Below are positions 44,873 through 54,599 of a DNA stretch of 64,000 nucleotides, one piece after another. The notes beneath the pieces were generated by a model. The model searched no databases. It was given only the letters and a program-made list of their open reading frames with translations, and was not told the origin of the DNA. Within the stretch, counting starts at the first letter, position 1; each line of letters starts with the position of its first letter. Origin of the DNA: Isoetes taiwanensis (lineage: Eukaryota; Streptophyta; Lycopodiopsida; Isoetales; Isoetaceae); assembly GCA_021234155.1 (NCBI GenBank), contig JAJEKV010000001.1, positions 2,357,927-2,421,926 on the forward strand, in the 5' to 3' direction. A program made the translations under genes and the position numbers.

Positions 44873-46141
44873 CTAAGGGCGTTCTCCCTTAATGCGGGTC
44901 GCAAGACTCATGTCTTGTCGCATTAAGGTTACTCGCTTGGCGTGGATAGTGCAGGCTGTTGAATCTTCAAAATGTTGTACTATCTTTGCCTCAGCCGCCT
45001 CTTGCATTGCCAGCAGCGCCTCGTCCGTGACTCTAAAGTCTGTTCTGTAGGCCTGCATCACTTCACGCACCAACCGAGCGAAGGGGGCACGGGGGATTAG
45101 GAGACCGTAGCTGCGCTGGAAGTGTCTAATCTCCCTTAGCGCTCTTCTCTCCACCTCCTTTCTATCAGCTTTCTTCTTTGGTGGTGGCTTGGGAACCTTG
45201 GGCTTCGGTGGTGGCGGCTTTAAGGTTTGCTGCTTCGTTGGTCGCCCTCCCTCGATGACCCTAACCCTGTTTTCTTCATAATATTGGTTGTAGGCCTCCC
45301 ATTTCTTCATGTAGGCCTCGTGCTCCCTCATCTTCCTCTCGTAGATCTTCACCCCAGCCGGTGGCGTGGGCTTCCCGGGCAGGTCTTGGTTGCTTCTTTC
45401 TATCCCATGGGTACTTTCGGGGGTTACGCACTTGGTCCCCTTTGGGGTTGCTCAGTCTTGGGCTGCTTTCAGTCTTTGCTGCTTTCTGGTGCTTCCTGTT
45501 CATCGCCTGGGTGCTTGGAAGAGCTTCCACCTGCAGCATTAGGGTCGAAGTCCTCCTCAGAAGAGTCGTCGGAGGGGTTTGGGGGTTCGTCAGGTTGCCG
45601 CTCCTTGATGATAATATTTGGGTTCGGCCTCTTCCTTGGCGGGCAGTCCTTCGTTCTCCTTATGCCAGCCACGAACTTCCCTTTCTCTTTCTTCTTTTCT
45701 TCTGCTGCCTTTTGTTCCTCTTCCTTCCTTTTCCTCTTTTTGTCTTCCCTTTTCTTCTGCCGGCGCTCGTACTTTCTGATGAACCTTCTAAGGTGCGCTA
45801 CCTCGTGGCTCCGGACACTCACCGCTCATCCCGCTTTCGAGGATCTCTCGTGGGTGCGTCCTCAATGGTGCCTTGTTCCTCGCTGCGGATCTCCCGCTCT
45901 ATTTCTTCATACACCTCCCCTCGCCTCGGCCGTCCATGGAGTTTGGTGATGTGGCCTCATCCCCGCTCCACCTGGCGTTGAAGACATCAATCAGATCGGA
46001 GGTGTCTTGCTCTTCGTCCGAAGGCGAACGACCCCCTCTTGCGAGCCTCTCACGAAGCATCTTCCGAATGATCTCTGCCTCAGTGGCGCTGGTGGTTTCG
46101 CCTGGGCGACGCTTCCTTGCGGTCTGTTTGGTTCGGGCCAT
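44873..46141 (-). pseudogene. Histone H3-like gene with extended linker, inside the LTR retrotransposon
   Basis: The gene opens with ATG at 46141 and the peptide MARTKQTARK, identical to the first ten codons of histone H3, with the K4 and K9 positions present. It continues RRPGETTSATEAEIIRKMLR and a long charged, lysine/glutamate- and proline-rich linker ([37 protein letters not shown]). At the C-terminus (45142-44876) an 89-residue histone fold aligns to H3 without a gap at about 50 of 89 identities: [50 protein letters not shown] and stop. The length is ~420 codons against 136 for H3. The tail and the fold are in one frame, but the linker changes frame near 45920, 45822 and 45450, by indels or introns (a GTGAGT donor-like word is at 45822). 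It would act in chromatin; that is inference. Confidence 0.85.
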
Positions 46142-46242
46142 GCTTTACGGATCGTCAATCGGATAAAAGCGCCGAAAGATCGCCTAAGTTGGGAAGAGCG
46201 GATTTCTAGGGCTTGGACGAAAAAATGAGGGGGTTCTACATC

Positions 46243-46250
46243 TATTTATA
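46243..46250 (-). promoter_or_regulatory. TATA box of the H3-like gene
   Basis: TATAAATA on the minus strand, 102 bases upstream of the H3-like ATG and about 560 bases inside the 5' LTR boundary. It suggests a promoter of the gene itself, separate from the LTR. Confidence 0.62.
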
Positions 46251-46351
46251 GCTTGTGGAATTTTAGGTCAAAACTCAAGTTGCTCTGTTTAACATGCTAA
46301 GGCACTAACTTATCTAAAATTTATGCTTATTTCAGACTTTTCCTACCTATT

Positions 46352-46420
46352 GGTCTCACAGCTTGCGCCTCGTTCCAATACTAATGTTTAGTTTTTGCGA
46401 CCGGTATGTGAGATCTCATA
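46352..46420. promoter_or_regulatory. GTCTCAC/GTGAGAC-bounded element, copy 1
   Basis: GGTCTCACAGCTTGCGCCTC, then GTTTAGTTTTTGCGACCGGT, closing ATGTGAGATCTC. It lies upstream of the TATA box at 46243-46250. Confidence 0.7.
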
Positions 46421-46537
46421 CATTTCTAGGGTTTTTAGGTAATTAAAACATGCTATTCTAACTAATTCCTACCTTAGAATTAGCCTTACCACATTATTTT
46501 TCTCAAATTCATCATGTTTTGGTGTTCTTGGCTCAAT

Positions 46538-46614
46538 GTCTCATAGCTTGCGCCTCGCTTCAAAACAAAAAGTTAGTTTTATGCTGGGACGCTGAAGTCG
46601 TGAGACCACCTCAC
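46538..46614. promoter_or_regulatory. GTCTCAC/GTGAGAC-bounded element, copy 2 (core inverted)
   Basis: GTCTCATAGCTTGCGCCTCG, then AAAACAAAAAGTTAGTTTT, closing GAAGTCGTGAGACCACCTC. The core is the reverse complement of the AACTAACTTTTTGTTTT core in copies 3 and 4. The element thus works, or recombines, in either orientation. Confidence 0.7.
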
Positions 46615-46795
46615 TTGGAAAATTTTGGCTCATTCTTTTTAATCTTGTTAAATTCCAATTCACTTAATTGTTACTAGCTTAGCATAACTACAAAGGTGAG
46701 AAAAAATTTTCCCACTTTTCGAGGCTTGAGGACCCTATCAGGTTAGTACTACTGGGAACATGGTCAGTGCTTTGCTCTTGGTCTCCAAGAACATT

Positions 46796-46805
46796 GCTCA
46801 TACCA
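46796..46805 (-). promoter_or_regulatory. Primer-binding-like site
   Basis: Immediately after the 5' LTR the minus strand reads TGGTATGAGC. It resembles the initiator-Met tRNA complement TGGTATCAGAGC with a two-base loss. Position and word fit a plant LTR retrotransposon. Confidence 0.6.
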
Positions 46806-48364
46806 CACGCGGACGCCCCCTACTGGTGGTACGGTGCTCTCACCGTATACAAACAGGAGTTCTTCCCCCACACCAGCTCCATGCTGATACAGGGCCCTCC
46901 ACATATCACTGCACCCGTAACGAGTCCCAGTGGGAAGAGTGAAGGTGTCATTCTACCCTGTCTCCCTCAGGGCCTACCTAGTGGCAGGCGTAAACATACA
47001 TGTCGGTACCAACAGACCCTCCATCCACCCCGAGGGGTGGTATATCAACATCTGCATAGGCAGTGGTCAACACATCACATGGGGAATCCTACCCAAGGCT
47101 CGGGACTCAAGGGTGGTGACTGACGGCTTGGGTCTCGAGTTCATTGCGCATGCATTCATGGCAATGGATTTGGTCTGGCATAAGAACATGGCATAGGGTT
47201 GTCCACTCCATCCGCCCCTCACCTGCACACTTTGCGGAGTAGGTCAAAAAGTGTTGGGACTGATCAGAGCCCGGCGGATGCATAGCCAAAGGGGCTATTC
47301 CCGGGTCTCATCCTCCCGCCTCCATGATGGGGCGTGTAGGGATCACTCCCTCCAGAGATCTACATGCCGACTCAAGGTGACTAGAGGGTCACCGCGCCCC
47401 GTGACCGAACCCCACTGAAAGTGTACACCACTTCACGGCAGGTGTCGAGCCCATGCCTTACCCGCACTCGGTGGTAAGCCATTAGACCTAGTCACAATGA
47501 TCCCTAGGGCTTTACACACCGGGGGGATGGCTCGAGTCGAACATGAACCTCCTTCTTAGCCGGTCCCCCTCCACCCACAACCAGTGTGTGGCTCTTGTAC
47601 ACAATGAATCTACAAGTGTGCTAGAGAGGCTACTCTAGGAGCATCAACTACAAGCTTTAGGGCCTCTACCCTCCTTCCCAATACAAGGAGTTCCAGAGAT
47701 ACATCATCCAAATACATCACGGAAGAACTAAAGAACTAGATCTAATCATAGAGTTAGGTTCTTTAGTTAGTGTCCGAGATCTCACGATCTAGATAGCTGC
47801 TATGGGCAATTTAATAGTCTAAACCTACTGATTCTATGACTAGAAGACGGTTTAAGCTATTAAATTGACCAAATACCCGATCCTTGAGTGGCTCCTCCCG
47901 ACTGAGTTCAACCATCCCTACTGTTGAAATTAAATCTGGGAACCCGATGGTGCAATTCGGCTTGGGGTCGTGCGGGGGGGCGGTTTTGGCTCCTAGGGCA
48001 GCCAAAATCGAGCTCTAAAACCCTAAGGACGAAAAAACTAGCAAGCTAGGATTTTCCTACCCTAAATAGACATGGGGTTTAGGCTAGGGTTTCCAATTAC
48101 CCAATTTGGCATGTGGGATAATTGGAAAGGCCCCACTTGCCTTTAATGGCTAGGTGGCAAAATATGCCAACATGGAAAGGTGTGCCCTCATTAATGTGCA
48201 CATGTGCACATTAATAATATATGAACACTCCTAGCAAGTTGCCCCTAGGGCTACTTACCTGGCTATCCGTTGGCGTACACGTCGGTCGGAGTGGCGCGTA
48301 ATGCTGCGTGGCGAGAGTACAAAGATACGCCCGGGACCGTATCATCGTCTTTGGAACGTCCACA
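46806..48364 (-). repeat. 5' LTR of the chromovirus
   Basis: Copy of 34671-36236. Both keep GGTGTCATTCTACCCTGTCT, TACACACC near the middle and the block GGTTTCCAATTACCCAATTT. Many small indels separate the two LTRs. Confidence 0.9.
48190..48215. repeat. Perfect 26-bp palindrome in the LTR (copy 2)
   Basis: Same two 13-base arms as at 36053-36078, unchanged. Confidence 0.9.
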
Positions 48365-49450
48365 TCACCGGAGGGCCTTCTAGATCAGAGATACATGGGA
48401 TAGTCTTCAGCCTTCCAGTTAGCACAACTGGCATCATCATCAGTAGAGCTCTAACCAATATGAGCTTTCAAGCCAAGAGGGGCAAACCACCAAGGCTTGA
48501 GATGGAAGGATCGATGGATTAGCAAAGAGCAGGAATCTAATGGTACGTCGAACAACTGCAGGGTCACCTTGAATCAGCAGACCACCCAGTTAAGATTACT
48601 GATCGAGAAATGGAGGCAATTCGACTGATGGAATTTGCAGAAGAGAGATATGATAACTGACTAGAGGCATAAGAGGTGGAATCATGAGAAGGCATTACCT
48701 CAAACCCGATATAACTCTACAGAAACCATTTCACCCATTGAATGACAGAAGACCATAAACAGGGATGTTATAGGCCGGTCTTCTCCAAGGTAAGCAATTT
48801 TGAGCTCTGTAGCAGTGGCCTGTTGATCCAAAGAAATGGAGGAGTGGGCACCTGTGAAATAGAGATCTGGAAAGACGTGCTCATCAACCAGCAAGGTCCA
48901 AAGCTCAGATGAGGAGCCTTGAAGCCAACCACAGCAGACCTCGTTCGTGGCAAAGATCACAGCAAAATATTTACTGGAAACAAAAACTGAAGGCGAGGAA
49001 ACTAAATAAGGAGAAGGGGACGAGATTGAACTAGAACATAAGAGAGCCAGAGGCAAAGGCAGAGCCATAGAACAGGAAAGACGGTGAAGAGAATGATCTA
49101 GCAACTGAGAATTTATAGGGGATATTGGAATGAGAAGAGTGGACAAAATCCACAGAAACCAAGAGAAGATCCATGAAATCCATAGGAATGGATTACGAGG
49201 CCAGAGATTTATAGGTTTGGATCAGAGGAAGAACGGCGCACAATAGGCCAAAGAAAGCCTTTTGGCCAAAAGAAAAAACAAACGAGCCTATATTAAGAGC
49301 GGGCAAAGCGTGAGAAGAAAAGGCCTGGAGGATCAGTCAGGGAAGTCCAGACAATAGGAAGGACGCAACAACGATTGCTGCCTCTGCCGCTGTCTCTGCA
49401 AGATCCTCTGAAAGCGGCCCTATCATTGACCACCGATCAAGAACAGAGAA
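48365..49450 (-). other. Probable 5' region of the interrupted L1
   Basis: On the minus strand the sequence to the right of the LTR element should lead into ORF1. A 148-codon open frame (49146-48700) begins with LLIPISPINSQLLDHSLHRL but matches nothing I know. It may be 5' UTR or the start of ORF1. The sequence meeting the LTR on this side (ending CCCTCCGGTGA) joins the ORF1 sense on the far side if the LTR element is removed. The outer boundary near 49450 is a guess. Confidence 0.45.
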
Positions 49451-49920
49451 AAAAGGAAAAAAAAAATGGAAAACAACAGTATTCCGAAAACCATCTTGCC
49501 CCTCCCCCCCCCTCCCCCCTTACCGGGGGGATCTTCGGTTCTCCACCAGATCCTCAGCAACAAGCAGCAGCCGATTGGCCTAAAGAAACCAAGTTCCGGC
49601 CCCTTCTACAGTGCCAGTTTATCTCTCCTCTTACTAGCGCTTAGGTCGACCAAGGCGCATCCATCAAAGCACAGCCTTCAAAGCAATTCCTTCCTTCTAT
49701 TTGCATCATGAAACTTGAAGAAACATTAATGATAGACAACCAACCACCCACCCCACTATTCTCACACATTATTATAGATAGAACAAATATACTTAATAAA
49801 CTATGAACTCTTCTCACATGGTCTCTTACATGTGCATCAACCCAATGGTGCTTGAATTCCATGGATAAATTTCAACTACCACATCAACATGCAACAACTA
49901 TAACTTCATTCTAATGCACA
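49451..49920. other. Flank of the L1, no gene recognised
   Basis: It holds the C/G tract and otherwise low-information sequence. A 73-codon minus frame (49862-49641) has no recognised motif. Confidence 0.35.
49495..49535. repeat. Poly-C/poly-G tract
   Basis: Ten C, a T and six C, followed closely by six G (CCTTACCGGGGGG). The opposing C and G runs could fold back, and the C run could form an i-motif or G-quadruplex on the other strand. Confidence 0.7.
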
Positions 49921-49924
49921 AATT

Positions 49925-50135
49925 CTTACAACCTTCATAAAATCTAAGAAAATCTTACAAAATCTAAAAGAATGTAAGCGAACCTAAAGGTATCTCATAA
50001 AATTTAAGAGAATCTAAGTCAATCTATGGGAATATACATAATATCTTGGAGAACCTAAGGGAATTCGGGGCAGCCTTCATGGAATCTTGCTAAGTCTCAT
50101 AAAATCACATAGAATCTTGGAGAATCTAGAGGCTT
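49925..50135 (+). repeat. Degenerate short tandem repeats (AAAATCTAAGAGAATCTAAG type)
   Basis: Words such as AAAATCTAAGAAAATCTTAC, AAAATCTAAAAGAATGTAAG, GAATCTAAGTCAATCTATGG and AGAATCTTGGAGAATCTAGA follow one another. It is a decayed array with a unit of 9 to 11 bases. No coding. Confidence 0.65.
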
Positions 50136-50383
50136 CTTGGGATAATTTTTGGAAATATAGGGTAATTCTACCCTATATGTCCAACTGCATCCTACTCCAA
50201 CAACACCTCAACACCTAAGCAGAACTTAGTAATGCAAATGCGAACCATCACCTTCACAAAATGTGAATGTTTTAAAATAGCAATTTCGATTCAAACACTC
50301 TATTGTCTACAACTACAACTTAAGCCACTCCACTCTCCGACCATGGAGGGCAACCCTCCGTGCGCAACACCTTGTTTAGTTTT

Positions 50384-50475
50384 CTCGCCTATTTGTAGCT
50401 TAGCATTTAGTTTTTTAGTTTTCTCACATCAGCGCTTTTGTGTGCATCTCCATCGTGGAATTTTCCCTCAGCTCA
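50384..50475 (+). repeat. 3'-end repeat of the transposase-like element (copy 2, partial)
   Basis: CTCGCCTATTTGTAGCTTAG through TTTTCTCACATCAGCGCTTT to GTGGAATTTTCCCT matches 61715-61795. The first part also matches 15393-15422. A 12-base internal repeat (TTTAGTTTT) is the main difference. Confidence 0.75.
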
Positions 50476-52960
50476 CCTATTTTCCTTTGACGTAGATCAT
50501 CTTGCCCATTCTTCTCAAGGCCTTTTAGCATAGTTTCCCCTTCTTCTCAGGGCCCTTTCGGCATATTTTCCCCTCTTCATTCTGTTGTTGCTTCCCCTCT
50601 TGCAATTGAGTCTGTTAGGGTACTTTGAGGTTGCCAACGTCGACCGTTTTGTAGTTTGTGCTCCTTCTAGAATTGCTTGGGGACAACAAGCATTCGCAAT
50701 CACTTTGGTATCTTCTGAATCGGGCAGTTACTTATTCATTCAAAGAAATATTGTTGGTCCTTTCATTTATTCAGGGTCGTTCGTTTAAGAGCAGGGCAGG
50801 AGTGATTCGTTTGTGGTTTTCAAGAGAGAGCTTCAGAAGGAAGCTTCATTGGTGTAGCATACACATCTTGAAGCATGCAGGATTCTGTAGATCGATTTCT
50901 TAGGATTCTGAGTCCAGCCTTTCCGGTTACACAGAGATCTTTATGCCACACCAGCCTATTTTGCATCGTTCATGGTCAGGTCTGAGAGGATTTCCAACAG
51001 CAGGTTTTCAAGAACAAGTCGGATTCTTAGGGTTCGGTCCAGCTTATTTTGGTTGTACATAGACACCACTCTAGCCTATTTTGATCGTTCTCAGTGTTTG
51101 TATTTGTGTCTTGGCTGGGAAAGCCCAAAAGAGCAGCTACTTCTAAAATTTCCACGCCCAAACAGGACCCTCATCTTGTTCTCTGTGCCTTCTTTTCTGC
51201 CATGGGTTCTGTGTCTTTTTCTAGCAAACCAATACTAGAAATTACTTCTAGAGATTTGAGATGGAAGGTAGTCAAATGAAAGAAAAGCATCTTCATATGT
51301 ACACGAAGCTGTTTTGCTAGGTTCTGCATTATTGGGGTTTTCCATTTTTCTTCACAACTAAAGCTTCAATTATGAGGAATGTGAGGTTTTGATACTGCCA
51401 TCCAGATAAAAAATTTCACCTTCTATTTGAAATTACATTTTTCTGTCAGTGTGGAATTGCATCTAGAACTCAAAGATTTTTTATTTGTGTTGCTGAGGCT
51501 ATTTTCTAGAAGATCTGCAAGACTGAATATGGAGTTTGCAATGGAACTGCTAACATAGTTTATGCTGGAAGGCATGCCAATGCATTCAAGAATCAAAAGC
51601 TCCAAGGCATGGAAAGAGAGAGAAAGATACAGGTTGAGCAATTGATACATGCATACTATTCAAGTTTTTGATCTTTGACGCGTCTTCAATCCTAGGTATG
51701 CTATTGAGTCAAAGAAGCTATCAAGTTGTTCCTTAAAGATTGGCACATGAAGATTTATGTAACACATCAAAGGTGTAGAAAATAAGCACTAATTAGTTGG
51801 ATCCAATAGATTAGACTTGCACTCACAATTGAAACAACATTTAGTGCAGTTCATAAGTTAGAATGGAGGTGTTGCTTGAACTCTTCATTGTGATTGGTTC
51901 ATCAGTATGGAGCAAGTTTTAGTATTGGTAAGATGAAAATTACTTGACTGTTTTGATTGTCGTGCTATGTAGAATTGAAATTGAGACAATTAGAAATGGT
52001 AGATTTATTGGTTATTTAGTGAAGTTAAGATCAGTAAATTTGATTTCCAAGAGTTGAGATGTACATCTTCGACTAATATTATTTTTTGCTCCGGCCAATG
52101 TTATTTTTTTAAGAGTTGAGATGTACATTCCTTGATTTGTAAATTAATATGTCAAGCAATGGCTTATAAAAATCTGTCTATTTGAGCACCATAGATGGGC
52201 TTTATAAAAATGTCTAGAAATAGTTTGGAACCTCCAGCCAATAACTTGAATCAGAAGCTATAGTATAGAAGGATGATACTGAGATGTGCTTTTAATGTTT
52301 ACCTCTAAAATTTGACATCATGACAGTCACTTGCATGCCAAATACATTGCATGCCAAATTCGTCTGTATGATGTATGATGGTTGCCATGCGTGAATACAA
52401 TTTTTTTTGCTAAAACACTTCTAATATTTAGTTTGTCTATATCATCGAACAATTTGACTTTAAATTTAAAAACTTAGGTACTATGTTGATGTCAATGTTA
52501 CATACCCAACTCTAGAAGAATCTAACATAAATTTTTCTGAAGCATATGGAGCTTCCCACACAAGCATTGGGAATAAAATATGGTATTGCAAACAACATAC
52601 TTTTGGAAGAAAATAAAGATAACAAAACAATTAATAGCTCTAGATTATTCATACTCATCTAACTCTCTTCCTTTTGAGGGTTGGGTCTATGGTAAGGTTG
52701 GGTTAGTGTTATGGGCTTTATCATATGGTTAGGGTTAGAATATTGGTTTCAGGGTTTAGGGTTTGCAAAAATATATCATTTACCATAGGGATAAGATTAC
52801 AATCAATGGACATCTATAAGACTTTGTGGGCTTCCAATGGTTATAAAAAGTGATACATCCTAAAATCTAAAACCTTTGCCCTAAAATCTACAACCTTCTT
52901 TTACATGGGTGGTAGCATAAAGCAAGCAATTTAAATAGATACAACATCATCTTATGCCAA
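50476..52960. other. 2.5-kb stretch without recognised gene
   Basis: Open frames are short and unconvincing. A telomere-like patch (TTAGGGTTAGAATATTGG, then GGTTTAGGGTTTG) lies at 52730-52770 and resembles the core of the insert at 12450-12933. Two related lines (ATTTTTTGCTCCGGCCAATG and AGAGTTGAGATGTACAT, doubled at 52052 and 52111) show a local duplication. Confidence 0.4.
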
Positions 52961-53039
52961 AAAAGAGAGAAATGTTCGCGGCGGCGCCGCGATAAATTTC
53001 TTATCCTTCCTATTATAAGGCAGTTACATTTTTCTGCTT

Positions 53040-53370
53040 GCCTCTAATATCTTCCTTACAAATTAGGAGAGCATGACACGTTGCATTGAGGCATTTATGG
53101 CATTAATTTCAGATTTGAGGCATTTATGAGCATTTATGGCGGAGGAAGATATGAGCATTACCATAGAATGACACGTTGCATTCATCGCATTACATTTTTG
53201 TGTTCGCATCGTAATTTCTTCCTTAAAAATTAGGAGAGCATGACACGTTGCATTGAGGCATTTATGGCATTAATTTCAGATTTGAGGCATTTATGAGCAT
53301 TTATGGCGGAGGAAGATATGAGCATTACCATAGAATGACACGTTGCATTCATCGCATTTATGGCAGATTT
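53040..53370 (+). repeat. 167-bp tandem duplication
   Basis: The unit AGGAGAGCATGACACGTTGC through CATAGAATGACACGTTGCAT begins at 53065 and again at 53232. The copies are nearly identical, so the duplication is recent. Confidence 0.9.
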
Positions 53371-53760
53371 GTGCACTTTGCATTTATTAAGCGCCATTAA
53401 TACACTTTGCATTTATTGTGGCCATTAATACGCTTTGAATTTATTACGAATTATCAAAGCACGCGACATGTGTGCACTTTGCATTTATTGTGGCCATTAA
53501 TACCTTTTGCATTTATTATGCGCCATTAATACGCTTTGCATTTATTGCGGCCATTAATACGCTTTGCATTTATTGTGAATTATCAAAGCACGACATGTGT
53601 GCACTTTGCATTTATTATGGCTTATTAATACCCTTTGCATTTATTGCGGCCATTAATATGCTTTGCATTTATTGCGTGCCATTAATATATGCTTTGCATT
53701 TATTGCGAATTATCAAAGCGCGACATGTGTGCACTTTGCATTTATTGCGGCCATTGGCAA
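53370..53760 (+). repeat. Satellite-like array: ~28-bp unit in ~130-bp higher-order repeats
   Basis: The unit is GCATTTATTGCGGCCATTAA plus TACGCTTT, repeated about 12 times with small changes. Every fourth or fifth unit is replaced by TTATCAAAGC...GACATGTGTGCAC, at 53451, 53580 and 53710. This gives a higher-order period of 129-130 bases. Confidence 0.85.
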
Positions 53761-53899
53761 ATTTGTTAGAAGATATCAATCCCAATATATATATAGAATC
53801 TTAATGATATCCATTTTAGGATAGTTATGGATATGAAATATATATCGAATGATATTAATGATTACATGCGAGTTGTGATATAGGCACTTGGCATAAATA

Positions 53900-54350
53900 T
53901 AGCCCTAGATTAGTCATGTGTGTCGATCATCCAACAAAACTCCATCTTATAAATAGAAGGCCTTCTTATTGTCTCGACACATCTTCTTATTGTCTCGACG
54001 CATTTGCTGGCAAGAATCCGCCATAATTCGAATTCAAAAACTGCCTGGGCGCGATGGCAAGATCGTTGGCGCTCGATGGCGCGATGGCAAGGTCGATGGC
54101 GCGAGGGCAAGCTCGATCGATGGCGCTGAAGCTCGATGGCATAAGCTCGAAGGTGGGAAAACGAAAATCCTAGATATAATCATCAAATATTCAGGTCGTT
54201 AGGAAATAATGATTGCGTGGTTAGGTTCGGGGGTTAGGTTCGGAGGTTAGGTAGTTAGGTGAGGGGAGAGTGAAAGTTAGGTATGGAGGGGGGGAAGCTA
54301 GGTTCGGGATCCTACGTGGCGGCCCCCCTAATATATTCTTAGGAGGCCCT
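53900..54350 (+). promoter_or_regulatory. Promoter-like or LTR-like segment
   Basis: A TATA-box-like CTTATAAATAG is at 53947-53957. It is followed by a 20-base tandem repeat (TTCTTATTGTCTCGACACAT, then TTCTTATTGTCTCGACGCAT) and GATGGCGCGATGGCAAG repeats at 54050-54140. Further on is a run of GGTTAGGTTCGG words (54220-54300). This could be a solo LTR or a lone promoter. I could not find paired ends. Confidence 0.4.
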
Positions 54351-54599
54351 TATTTGACCTAAAAAAAACTCTAATGAGCTATTGTGAGCGCTTCTCTTCT
54401 GCTTCACTAATTGCATGCAAGGTAAATATTCTCCCATTTTGTTACATTGCTAAAGCTTGGATTGTTTAATATGAAACTAGCATTTTTCTTTCATCCTTAA
54501 TCTTGGCGTAATGCGTATGTGGATTCTATCGTTGTGTGAAATTGTAGCGAACGTTTGAGTTGATTTGCAATTATATTTTGATTTGCGAGAGATGGCACG

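Larger units (their letters stand above)
34671..48364 (-). mobile_element. 13.7-kb chromovirus-type LTR retrotransposon with two extra genes
   Basis: Minus-strand order: 5' LTR (48364-46806), tRNA-primer-like site, H3-like gene (46141-44873), unknown gene (about 44180-42629), gag, protease, RT, RNase H, integrase and chromodomain (42345-37092), polypurine tract, 3' LTR (36236-34671). A near-identical 5-bp pair (TCAGC/TCACC) flanks the element and the LINE ORF1 frame resumes across it. The body is long for a chromovirus because of ~4 kb between the 5' LTR and gag. The LTRs share the same layout but differ by many small indels. The copy is therefore old, or the assembly carries indel errors; frameshifts should be read with that in mind. 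Confidence 0.88.
27187..49450 (-). mobile_element. Long L1-type LINE, split by a nested LTR retrotransposon
   Basis: Minus-strand order is: a putative 5' region (about 49450-48365), ORF1 with DUF4283-like and zinc-knuckle parts (34670-33408), an unusual linker with tandem duplication (about 32410-31013), then ORF2. ORF2 has the endonuclease C-terminal half and RT (31013-28955) and a C-terminal zinc domain (28723-27512), followed by poly(A) at 27187-27210. The LTR element 34671-48364 lies inside ORF1. Without it the LINE would be about 8.5 kb, long for a plant L1. The left end is firm; the right (5') end is an estimate. Confidence 0.7.

Noticed and set aside
44873-45142. H3-like core as a centromeric CenH3.
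   Set aside because: There is no extra residue in loop 1, and the N-terminus is canonical H3, which CenH3 lacks. A tree would be needed, but sequence features argue against it.
45817-45822. GTGAGT at 45822 (minus) as proof of an intron in the H3-like gene.
   Set aside because: The following sequence in another frame is a convincing charged coil, so an indel frameshift explains the change equally well. Left open in the gene entry.
45227-45981. Plus-strand open frames of 206 and 240 codons opposite the H3-like linker.
   Set aside because: They are antisense shadows of the lysine/glutamate-rich minus-strand coding sequence (hence Phe/Leu/Ser-rich).
44873-46141. A normal host H3 gene by chance inside the LTR element.
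   Set aside because: It is three times too long, shares promoter repeats with the neighbouring element gene, lies on the element's sense strand between primer site and gag, and differs from H3 at about 44% of core positions.
53040-53760. CRISPR-like array because of regular repeats.
   Set aside because: The units are contiguous and there are no unique spacers. It is a eukaryotic satellite-type array.
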